The position numbers and the translations under genes are program-made. Positions 1 through 5,802 of a stretch of DNA of 6,552 nucleotides are shown piece after piece. The notes below the pieces were generated by a model. The model was given only the letters and a program-made list of their open reading frames with translations, made no database searches and was not told the origin of the DNA. Location of the stretch: NCBI GenBank assembly GCA_016763665.1, contig JAESTI010000266.1:1-6552 (forward strand). Reading direction: 5' to 3'. Each line of letters begins with the position of its first letter. Positions within the stretch are counted from its first letter, which is position 1. The stretch comes from Bacteroidia bacterium. GTDB taxonomy: Bacteria; Bacteroidota; Bacteroidia; Flavobacteriales; NORP286.

Positions 1-747
1 AAGATCATGATCATTGTTGACGGAGATATAAATATTCATAATTATTTAGATGTAGCTAGATTGATTTCAAAAAATGTAGATCCGGAACGTGATATTCTTT
101 TCAGTCAGGGGCCAATGGACGTGCTGGATCATTCCTGTTCTAAAATGGGATTTGGGGGAAAGATGTCCATAGATGCCACTGTGAAATTATCTGAAGAAAT
201 AAGAAGTGATAATATTGAGGACATTGATGTGACTGGTGTCAATATTGAGAAGCAGGCTATCAAGACTCAATTTCCTGGAATTATGGAGATAAATGATAAA
301 CTTTTAGCAGATAATATTTCATGTTTGATCATTTCAGTAGAGAAAAATAGGAAGAATCATATTAGGGAACTAAATGCCAGTTTGTTTGAAATAGAGGAAT
401 TTAAGAGTATCAAAATAATTATTTTCATGGAGCATACCCTTGATGTGTTTGATGTAGCTGATGTGATCTGGAGATTTACCAATAATATTGACCCGCGAAG
501 GGATAGTTTTGTAATACCCGCTAAGGATGCTCAATCCATTTCTCACATTGGAATTGATGGAACTCGCAAAACAAAAGAGTTTGATGATTTTGACCGAGAC
601 TGGCCAAACATACTTGTTTCAAGCGATGAAACTATTGAAGCAGTAGATAAGAAATGGGATAAACTTGGATTGGGTGAATTTGTTAAATCTCCTTCGTTAA
701 AATATAAGAGCCAGCTTTATAAGGGTGGGGCTATAGTCGAGGAGTAA
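1..747 (+). CDS. UbiD-family decarboxylase, C-terminal part (5' end outside window)
   Basis: The reading frame is open from the first base, so this is the end of a longer gene: 248 residues are visible and the ATG at base 7 is only an internal Met. UbiD enzymes are prenylated-FMN-dependent decarboxylases of aromatic or alpha,beta-unsaturated acids, including quinone precursors. What identifies it is the C-terminal UbiD domain: DPERD (residues 27-31), GKMSIDAT (53-60), then a second block with NNIDPRRD (161-168), HIGIDGTRKTK (182-192) and DRDWPNI (198-204). Two-block C-termini of this sort are, as I recall, typical of the long (about 600-residue) Bacteroidota UbiD proteins often annotated as menaquinone-biosynthesis decarboxylases. 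The catalytic Glu/Arg residues would lie in the missing N-terminal part, so substrate and activity cannot be judged here. It converges on the minus-strand genes with only 18 bases between stop codons and no clear terminator. The family call is secure; the menaquinone role is inference. Confidence 0.9.
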   Translation, partial: KIMIIVDGDINIHNYLDVARLISKNVDPERDILFSQGPMDVLDHSCSKMGFGGKMSIDATVKLSEEIRSDNIEDIDVTGVNIEKQAIKTQFPGIMEINDKLLADNISCLIISVEKNRKNHIRELNASLFEIEEFKSIKIIIFMEHTLDVFDVADVIWRFTNNIDPRRDSFVIPAKDAQSISHIGIDGTRKTKEFDDFDRDWPNILVSSDETIEAVDKKWDKLGLGEFVKSPSLKYKSQLYKGGAIVEE

Positions 748-765
748 CCTATCTTTTGATTGCAA

Positions 766-2085
766 TTATTTTTCTTGTAATTGTTTCCAAAAAATCTCAT
801 ATCCCATATATCCAATTAACACAAGATACTCTATGCTCACTAGTACTAAATTCTCAGAATACGGTTCAATTGAATAAGTATTGTACGATAAGAGAATTAG
901 GAATGACCATAAAATGGGGTATTTATAGTTTGTAAACACACTTAGAACTACCAAAGTGCATATGTACCAAGGATGCACTGTTGTTGCTAATAAAAAGTAT
1001 ACCGTCAGGGCGACCAGAAAAAGGGTTGGTAAAAATTTTAAATCTTTTGTTTTGTCTTTTATAGCCAGGACAATAATTGAGAAGAAAGTAATAATGGCCA
1101 ATCCAATCCCGGCCTGTTGGATGATGTTGTATCCAACTGTTTTGAAACCAATCCATCTGATAACGTAATAAATACTTGCGTTGAATTCGAATTTTTGAAA
1201 ATACAGATCAATACTTGAGAAAAAGTTATGGATTAAAGGTTTATCGTAAAAAGGAATGAAGAGTATAACGAAAACCAATCCTGTAAGTAAGCAGAAAATT
1301 ACCCATTTTTTAAATCCAAGTCTTTTGAACAACAGAGGCAAGAAAATAAGTGGAAGTAGTTTTGTTGAAGTTGCCAAGCCAAGAGTAGCTGCTGAAGTCT
1401 TCCAGTTGGTTTTTGCTAAGAGCCAAATAGCTAGTAATATGAAGGTTATCATGATAACTTCGAAATGAAGATTACCAATCAGTTCAACGATGATCAAAGG
1501 GTTTATCCAATACAGTAATATGTTTTTAGTTGGTAAACTAAATCGTTTTAAAAGTGATCTTATTAGAAATAAGTTTAGTAGATCAAACAGTATTAATAGT
1601 GATCGTAATACTATAGAAAACCCAAGAATGGTGTTGTTAGATAGTTTGTAAGAAATCCAGTAGAGGGATTGACAAATTGGTGGGTAGATGGAGTAGTATT
1701 CTTTAGAGTTTAGACGATTGAACGTGGTTGTTAGTTGATAGTTTTCAGTTTTCAGTTGTGAGATGATTTCGGTTGGAGTGCTTAAATAAGGATTGTTTCC
1801 TGAATCGTAGTTCATACCATCCCAAAAGAAGCGGTATACATCATCGGAAAGTTCAGGTATACAAAACAAAAGTGAAAGCCGGAAAACAATACCAACTCCA
1901 ATTCCTGTTTTGATCTCTTTTTCTGATTGAAGTCTTTTTGTCAGAAAGTAATAAATGAGAAATAAGCCTAGAAATAGAGCGATGAGATGTATGAAATTGG
2001 CTCTGGGAGTACTATAGCAAATCAACAAATATCCAATCAGAGAAAAGAAGAATAAAAAGTAGTTGATTGTGGTTTTTTGAGGCAT
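766..2085 (-). CDS. multispanning GT-C glycosyltransferase (GT87 / mannosyltransferase-like)
   Basis: This is a 439-residue, very hydrophobic protein with roughly ten or more membrane segments. GT-C enzymes move a sugar from a polyprenyl-phosphate donor to an acceptor on the outer face of the cytoplasmic membrane. Family signs are an early loop with SDDVYRFFWDG (residues 80-90; the paired acidic residues are the expected catalytic or metal site), GNNPY (96-100), YPPICQ (134-139), NPLIIVELIGNLHFE (195-209), STKLLPL (240-246) and HPWY (371-374). I chose the ATG at 2085. The frame can be extended 12 codons to a TTG at 2121, but that extension is encoded by one arm of an intergenic inverted repeat and is unlikely to be protein. 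It is last in the minus-strand series, 92 bases after the desaturase-like gene, and a small polyprenyl-phosphate-sugar-synthase-like GT2 upstream could make its donor. A loop at residues about 109-121 looks repeat-derived. The sugar and acceptor are unknown. Confidence 0.8.
   Translation of the reverse strand: MPQKTTINYFLFFFSLIGYLLICYSTPRANFIHLIALFLGLFLIYYFLTKRLQSEKEIKTGIGVGIVFRLSLLFCIPELSDDVYRFFWDGMNYDSGNNPYLSTPTEIISQLKTENYQLTTTFNRLNSKEYYSIYPPICQSLYWISYKLSNNTILGFSIVLRSLLILFDLLNLFLIRSLLKRFSLPTKNILLYWINPLIIVELIGNLHFEVIMITFILLAIWLLAKTNWKTSAATLGLATSTKLLPLIFLPLLFKRLGFKKWVIFCLLTGLVFVILFIPFYDKPLIHNFFSSIDLYFQKFEFNASIYYVIRWIGFKTVGYNIIQQAGIGLAIITFFSIIVLAIKDKTKDLKFLPTLFLVALTVYFLLATTVHPWYICTLVVLSVFTNYKYPILWSFLILLSYNTYSIEPYSENLVLVSIEYLVLIGYMGYEIFWKQLQEK
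1725..1762 (-). repeat. short imperfect heptad repeat inside the GT-C gene
   Basis: On the + strand this stretch runs through TTAGTTGATAGTTTTCAG and TTTTCAGTTGTG, a loose 7-base TCAGTTT periodicity. Read in the gene it encodes QLKTENYQLTTT in the loop between the PYLSTPTEI and FNRLNSKEYYSIYPP segments. Strings of this type resemble intergenic simple repeats that I recall from Bacteroidota genomes, so it may be a repeat tolerated in frame. A chance run of biased codons is also possible. Confidence 0.35.
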
Positions 2086-2100
2086 TGAATAATTAATGGA

Positions 2101-2176
2101 ACACGGATGGCACTGATGCAACTGATTATTTACGGATTATATCAGTGATTATCTGTAGGATCAGTGCCATCCGTGT
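2101..2176. repeat. intergenic palindromic repeat, ACACGGATGGCACTGAT family
   Basis: Two perfect 17-base arms, ACACGGATGGCACTGAT (2101-2117) and its reverse complement (2160-2176), enclose 42 bases. Inside is a smaller hairpin, ACTGAT (2121-2126) with ATCAGT (2141-2146), and the hexamer GATTAT occurs three times at 11-12 base spacing (2124, 2135, 2147). It fills nearly the whole gap between the desaturase-like stop (2178) and the GT-C start (2085), so it would fold into a long stem in the shared transcript. There is no T-run after the stem in either direction, so it is not a normal intrinsic terminator. Similar CACGGAT-type repeats are, from general knowledge, widespread in Bacteroidota intergenic DNA. 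Confidence 0.85.
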
Positions 2177-2177
2177 G

Positions 2178-3041
2178 CTATTTTCTAAATGGATAGACAA
2201 CTTGATTCCAGAAACTCTTTGGAAATTCATCTATATCTTCAAATCCCAATTCGACTTTCCCATCGTTATCAGGAATATGATCTGTCTTAAAAAGATAATC
2301 CCATAGGCTTAGGCTCAGTCCAAAATTTACTCCATATTTTTGTGGCCAATATTTTGTGTGAGAATGATGCCAATAATGCATTTGGGGGTTATTAAAAATG
2401 TATTTCAATGGACCTAAGGGTAGTTTAATATTGGAATGATTAAAGTGCCCGATGGCAAGAGTAGTGATGTGAACCAGAAAAAAATCCTCTAAACCAAAAC
2501 CGATCAGAGCAAGGGGAATATATTCCAGTGTTCTGTAGACAACTGTTTCCATCCAATGAAATCTTAGGTGTGCAGCGAAACCAAGCTGTTCCACTGAGTG
2601 ATGTACTTTGTGGAATTTCCAAAGAAATGGAACTTTATGTAACAGCCTGTGTATGTTCCATTGAATAAAGTCCCGAAGAATAAATAAAATAAATAATTGG
2701 TTCCATTTTGAAAGCTGCCCGACATTTATTGCAACTAAATTTTCAATACCAAAAACCTGAAGAGAATCATTGAATAGTTGTACAAATACTGCAGAGATGG
2801 CATGATACCCGATTAAAGAGAATAGAAAAAAATTAAAGAACATGTAAAATCCATCCAGCCAAAAATCTTTCCTGATCCTGGGCTGTAGCTTACGCCATGG
2901 AAGAATTATCTCCCACAGAAAGAAAAACAATGAAATTCCGATTAGCCAATAAAAGTAGTTAGTAGATGATGGATTAAGGACCTCAGTGATTACATAATTC
3001 CAATAATTATAAAATGCAGTGGTGAAAATATCGAAGTACAT
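2178..3041 (-). CDS. sterol desaturase / fatty acid hydroxylase family membrane protein
   Basis: This 287-residue integral membrane protein belongs to the di-iron FA_hydroxylase superfamily, whose members hydroxylate or desaturate lipids, sterols or carotenoids using O2. The histidine clusters that bind the iron pair are intact: H131-RLL-H135, H144-KV-HH148, GHFNHSN (198-204) and H222-YW-HH226. RDFIQW (123-128) precedes the first box, as is common in the family. Hydrophobic segments lie at about 29-48, 67-90, 112-128 and 173-195. Length is normal and nothing looks broken. The ATG at 3041 puts a short aromatic N-terminus before the first membrane segment, as expected. It follows the large GT2 by 79 bases containing an imperfect palindrome, and precedes the GT-C gene by 92 bases that are mostly another palindrome. 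Its stop codon lies two bases from that repeat arm. The substrate cannot be read from sequence; next to glycosyltransferases, a membrane lipid or glycolipid is a reasonable guess. Confidence 0.9.
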   Translation of the reverse strand: MYFDIFTTAFYNYWNYVITEVLNPSSTNYFYWLIGISLFFFLWEIILPWRKLQPRIRKDFWLDGFYMFFNFFLFSLIGYHAISAVFVQLFNDSLQVFGIENLVAINVGQLSKWNQLFILFILRDFIQWNIHRLLHKVPFLWKFHKVHHSVEQLGFAAHLRFHWMETVVYRTLEYIPLALIGFGLEDFFLVHITTLAIGHFNHSNIKLPLGPLKYIFNNPQMHYWHHSHTKYWPQKYGVNFGLSLSLWDYLFKTDHIPDNDGKVELGFEDIDEFPKSFWNQVVYPFRK

Positions 3042-3063
3042 CTTGCTAATATAATAATTGATA

Positions 3064-3119
3064 GTTAGACTGAGATAGTCGAAGTCTGCTGATTAATATT
3101 TCGACAAGCTCAATATGAC
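3064..3119. repeat. imperfect inverted repeat, TTCGACAAGCTCAATATGAC family
   Basis: The arm at 3064-3083 (GTTAGACTGAGATAGTCGAA) and the arm at 3100-3119 (TTCGACAAGCTCAATATGAC) are inverted copies matching at 15 of 20 positions, around a 16-base loop. The outer arm ends one base from the stop codon of the large GT2 (3121), so the stem would form right after that gene in the transcript, before the desaturase-like gene. No T-run follows the stem. The TGAG..TAGTCGAA / TTCGACAAGCTCA wording is a type I recall from many Bacteroidota intergenic regions. Confidence 0.75.
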
Positions 3120-3120
3120 C

Positions 3121-4596
3121 TCATGTTTTTAAGGATTGCTTGATCGAATAATAGGAAACAAGAAAGTAACCAACAAAAAGCATTATGTGAAAAGGGAAGA
3201 GCCCAAAATCATTTAAATAAAAGGCTAAAATCGCACCTCCTAAAAAATAGAGGGTAAAAATTATTTCGGTAACAGTAATTATGCTGATCTGAGAGTTGAA
3301 GTATTTATTGTTTTTCCATGAATCTGAAGATCCAATTATATTGAATTTAGGAGTACGAATAAAAGCAGTTTTTATCCCAAACAAACCTTGTAACACAGCT
3401 ATTGCGTTGTTTAATGATATACCCATAGAAATTGACAAGAATAACGGAAACTTAATAGCAAAATTCTTGAATCTGGAGGTGTTGTTGTCATATCGATATT
3501 TTAAAGATGTCCAGTAAAAATAGCCTAGTACCAATAGTGAGAACAAAAACACTGAGGCAAGGTTGAAGTAAAGTTTAAATTCTGGATAAGAATGTTTAAT
3601 AAGTAGAATAGGAACACTAAGGAGAGCTATTGTTATCACACACATGAATATTGAACTATTGAAAAGATGGAAGAAAGCATGTACTTTGGTTTTTAGGGGA
3701 AATGATGACTTAATTATCGCACCTAAATGCTTGCTCGCAGTTTCTGCAGCACCTTTTGTCCACCGAAATTGTTGAGTTTTTAAAGCACTCATTGTTGCCG
3801 GTAATTCAGCGGGGGAGTCAAAATTTTCCATGTATTTGAACTTCCATCCTTTTAACTGGGCTCTGTAGCTGAGGTCAAGATCTTCTGTTAAAGTGTCAGA
3901 CTGCCAGTTTCCTGCATCAATTATGCATTGTTTTCTCCAAATTCCTGCTGTCCCATTAAAATTGATAAAAAAACCTCCGGTATTTCTACCCGTTTGCTCT
4001 ACTGTGAAGTGGGCATCCAAGCCAAATGCTTGTAATTTTGTTAATAGAGAATAATCTTGGTTCAAATGACCCCATTTGGTTTGAACTACTCCAATTTTAT
4101 TATCCTGAAAATAGGGTAGTGTTTTAAGCAAAAATTCAGGCCTGGGAGTAAAGTCAGAATCAAAGATTGCAATAAACTCTCCTTTAGCTAATTCCAGTCC
4201 ATATTTTAATGCGCCTGCTTTATATCCTTCACGATCTGGTCTTAAAACTTGTTCGATATCCATGCCCTTGTCTTGCCAGTCTTTAACCTTGTTTCTAATG
4301 ATCTCTACAGTTTCATCTGTTGAATCATCCAAGACCTGTATTTCCAATTTGTCTTTTGGATAATCAAAGTTGCAAACAGAGTCAATTAACCTCTCCACAA
4401 CATACATCTCATTATAAACAGGAAGTTGGATAGTTACATGAGGGTAATTAATTATGATATTTTCATCTAGGTTTTTGTCTTGAGATTGTTGTTTGTGTGA
4501 TTTATTGTAATAATACACCAAATGCAACTGCATCAAACTATATACAAAAATGAATAGTAAAGCTAAAGCATATATGATGAGTATGGTTAGTGCCAT
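3121..4596 (-). CDS. membrane GT2 glycosyltransferase, cellulose synthase / ceramide glucosyltransferase-like
   Basis: This 491-residue enzyme has an N-terminal membrane anchor (about 5-28), a cytoplasmic GT-A catalytic domain (about 50-285) and a C-terminal membrane region of about five segments (around 313-333, 345-363, 381-404, 438-460, 466-486). Catalytic signatures are complete: LPVYNE (58-63), LDDSTD (89-94), the metal-binding DSD (146-148), TED (237-239) with the catalytic Asp, and QQFRW (275-279), the QxxRW motif that in processive and ceramide-glucosyltransferase-type enzymes binds the acceptor end. This predicts transfer from a nucleotide-sugar to a lipid or growing glycan at the inner membrane. 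There is no PilZ domain, so no c-di-GMP control is evident, and no bcs partner genes are visible, so cellulose synthesis is not supported. Its ATG overlaps the stop of the DUF559 gene by one base (TAATG), suggesting translational coupling. No Shine-Dalgarno site is seen, as is normal in Bacteroidota. Product unknown. Confidence 0.88.
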   Translation of the reverse strand: MALTILIIYALALLFIFVYSLMQLHLVYYYNKSHKQQSQDKNLDENIIINYPHVTIQLPVYNEMYVVERLIDSVCNFDYPKDKLEIQVLDDSTDETVEIIRNKVKDWQDKGMDIEQVLRPDREGYKAGALKYGLELAKGEFIAIFDSDFTPRPEFLLKTLPYFQDNKIGVVQTKWGHLNQDYSLLTKLQAFGLDAHFTVEQTGRNTGGFFINFNGTAGIWRKQCIIDAGNWQSDTLTEDLDLSYRAQLKGWKFKYMENFDSPAELPATMSALKTQQFRWTKGAAETASKHLGAIIKSSFPLKTKVHAFFHLFNSSIFMCVITIALLSVPILLIKHSYPEFKLYFNLASVFLFSLLVLGYFYWTSLKYRYDNNTSRFKNFAIKFPLFLSISMGISLNNAIAVLQGLFGIKTAFIRTPKFNIIGSSDSWKNNKYFNSQISIITVTEIIFTLYFLGGAILAFYLNDFGLFPFHIMLFVGYFLVSYYSIKQSLKT

Positions 4597-5048
4597 TAGC
4601 GGTTATTGGGGTAAAGATGAGTCGTTGAGTTAATCGGATTCCCCTCTTGAGAGGGGCTAGGGGTGTGTTCTTGTTCAAACTCTTCAATCCAATTTTCAAT
4701 TGCTCTTAATACGTTGGCCATATCCTTTTTAACATCTAAATCATCAAATCTTAAAAAATGAACACCCAAAGATTCTAATTTACTCTGTCTTATAATATCC
4801 TTATCATAAACTTCATCAATTTGGTGACTATCTCCGTCTATTTCAATTACCAGCATGAGTTCATTGCAAAAGAAGTCTACAATATATTTATCTAAAGGTT
4901 TTTGCCTATGAAAATCATAACCCATCAGTTGTTTGCCTTTTAGTTCTTGCCAGAGTAATATTTCGGAAAGGGTGCTGTTGTTTCTAAGTTTTCGAGCAAG
5001 TAGTTTCAGGTTTGGGTTGTAGGGGATTATTTTTCTTTTAGTGTTCAT
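4596..5048 (-). CDS. DUF559 (Vsr-like) endonuclease domain protein, repeat-flanked
   Basis: This 150-residue protein carries a complete DUF559 domain, a small PD-(D/E)XK-type nuclease fold related to the Vsr patch-repair nuclease. Visible features are ARKLRNNSTLSEILLWQELK (18-37), FHRQKPLDKYIVDFF (46-60, with D58), IEIDGDSH (68-75, with E69, D71 and H75) and FLRFDDLDV (98-106). D58 and E69 are the likely metal-binding acids. The domain ends near residue 125; the tail EHTPSPSQEGNP (127-138) is encoded by a palindromic repeat at 4641-4667. A second, inverted copy of that repeat lies 14 bases upstream of the ATG. The stop overlaps the next gene's start by one base. It is unrelated in function to its neighbours and separates two glycosyltransferase genes, so it looks like a small inserted unit. 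Biological role unknown; nuclease activity is inferred from the fold. It could be a passenger rather than a mover. Confidence 0.85.
   Translation of the reverse strand: MNTKRKIIPYNPNLKLLARKLRNNSTLSEILLWQELKGKQLMGYDFHRQKPLDKYIVDFFCNELMLVIEIDGDSHQIDEVYDKDIIRQSKLESLGVHFLRFDDLDVKKDMANVLRAIENWIEEFEQEHTPSPSQEGNPINSTTHLYPNNR
4641..4667 (-). repeat. palindromic repeat copy A (CACACCCC-TAG-CCCCTCTCAAGAGGGG)
   Basis: On the + strand the 16-base near-palindrome CCCCTCTTGAGAGGGG (4641-4656) is followed by CTA and GGGGTGTG (4660-4667). Seven of eight base pairs are complementary and the central pair is T/G. It is an inverted copy of the repeat at 5063-5091, sharing the CACACCCC lead, a TA-containing spacer and the palindrome. 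It lies inside the 3' end of the DUF559 reading frame and supplies the TPSPSQEGN tail. Confidence 0.85.
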
Positions 5049-5062
5049 GTTGTACTTTTTTA

Positions 5063-5091
5063 CACACCCCTAAATCCCCTCTCGAGAGGGG
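5063..5091 (+). repeat. palindromic repeat copy B (CACACCCC-TAAAT-CCCCTCTCGAGAGGGG)
   Basis: CACACCCC (5063-5070), spacer TAAAT, then the perfect 16-base palindrome CCCCTCTCGAGAGGGG (5076-5091). It occupies about half of the 61-base gap between the small GT2 stop (5110) and the DUF559 start (5048), just upstream of the latter. Relative to copy A it is inverted and differs in the spacer (5 versus 3 bases) and at the palindrome centre (CG versus TG). Confidence 0.88.
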
Positions 5092-5109
5092 ACTTGGTAG
5101 ATAGAGATT

Positions 5110-5802
5110 CTACATGTATTTAAATATTGTCCATATAATTTTATAACCAGCTTTAATAGTTCCTTCTATGGTTCCGGTAATCTTTGAAACCCCTATTCGT
5201 TTTCGATAACTAACCGGAACTTCACGGCATTCCATACCATGCTTTAAGGCCTTTACTTGCATTTCAACTGTCCAACCGAAAGTTCTATCCTGCATATCAA
5301 GTTCTAATAACTTGTTGAATCTTATTGCTCTAAACGGTCCAAGATCAGTAAATCTGAAATTATAAATTAACCTTATCAAGAAAGTTGCTATCATGTTTCC
5401 AAGAATAGCTTGAGGTAGCATTGCACCTTTCTCTCGATTGCCTAAAACTCTTGATCCAATAACAAGATCATATTCTCCTTCTAAAATTGGGTTAACTAAT
5501 TGTGTCATTTCTTCCGGATGATCTGAATAATCTGCATCTAAAAAAACTATTATGCCTGGTTGTTCATTGCTTGATTTGTTTCTGAAATGTGCAATACCGG
5601 CCAAACAAGCATTTCCATAACCTCTCTTTGTTTCTTTTAGTACCGTTACACCTGCGCTTTTAGCGATCTCTTCTGTTCTATCTGATGAATTGTTGTTAAC
5701 AACAACTATCTCCTGAACATTTTCTTTTGGAATGTCATCAATGACATTCTTTATGGCTTCCTCTTCATTGAATGCAGGAATAATAATCCCAATACTTTCC
5801 AC
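5110..5802 (-). CDS. small GT2 glycosyltransferase, polyprenyl-phosphate sugar synthase-like (DPM1/DPG type)
   Basis: This 230-residue GT-A enzyme has the motifs IPAFNEE (8-14), VNNNSSDRT (35-43), the metal-binding DAD (89-91), GSR (116-118) and TDLGPFRAIR (152-161). The DLGPFRAIR region and overall size match the dolichol/undecaprenyl-phosphate mannose or glucose synthase branch, which transfers a hexose from GDP- or UDP-sugar to polyprenyl phosphate on the cytoplasmic side. There is no C-terminal GtrB-like double membrane domain, only a weakly hydrophobic end (217-229). The start is a GTG that directly follows the TAG stop of the polyferredoxin gene, with no gap and in the same frame. No ATG occurs before residue 99 and the catalytic motif begins at residue 8, so GTG is the only sensible start. 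Tight linkage suggests co-translation. It could supply the donor for the GT-C enzyme downstream; that link and the sugar identity are inference. Confidence 0.85.
   Translation of the reverse strand: MESIGIIIPAFNEEEAIKNVIDDIPKENVQEIVVVNNNSSDRTEEIAKSAGVTVLKETKRGYGNACLAGIAHFRNKSSNEQPGIIVFLDADYSDHPEEMTQLVNPILEGEYDLVIGSRVLGNREKGAMLPQAILGNMIATFLIRLIYNFRFTDLGPFRAIRFNKLLELDMQDRTFGWTVEMQVKALKHGMECREVPVSYRKRIGVSKITGTIEGTIKAGYKIIWTIFKYM

Larger units (their letters stand above)
4641..5091 (-). mobile_element. candidate DUF559 cassette bounded by inverted palindromic repeats
   Basis: The outer edges of two inverted repeats enclose 451 bases containing essentially only the DUF559 nuclease gene. The unit lies between two glycosyltransferase genes that otherwise have tight spacing typical of an operon. 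Seen directly: the repeats, their opposite orientation and the single gene. Inferred: that gene plus repeats moved, or was maintained, as one unit, by analogy with REP elements and their RAYT nucleases. No target-site duplication is evident at the outer edges and no transposase is present, so this is a candidate only. Confidence 0.4.

Noticed and set aside
748..783. Intrinsic terminator between the convergent UbiD and GT-C genes
   Set aside because: Only a 6-base AT-rich inverted repeat (CAATTA/TAATTG) is present; there is no GC stem with a T-run.
2086..2121. N-terminal extension of the GT-C gene to a TTG start at 2121
   Set aside because: The 12 extra residues are encoded mostly by an arm of the intergenic inverted repeat, and the ATG at 2085 gives a normal membrane-protein start.
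3042..3063. Promoter for the desaturase-like gene
   Set aside because: The AT-rich stretch lacks a recognisable Bacteroidota TTG ... TAnnTTTG pair at the right spacing.
3121..4596. Cellulose synthase assignment for the large GT2
   Set aside because: There is no PilZ domain and no bcs-type partner gene, and the length and motifs fit ceramide-glucosyltransferase-like GT2 proteins at least as well.
4641..5091. CRISPR array or classical IS element
   Set aside because: There are only two repeats, they are inverted, and there are no spacers, transposase or visible target duplication.
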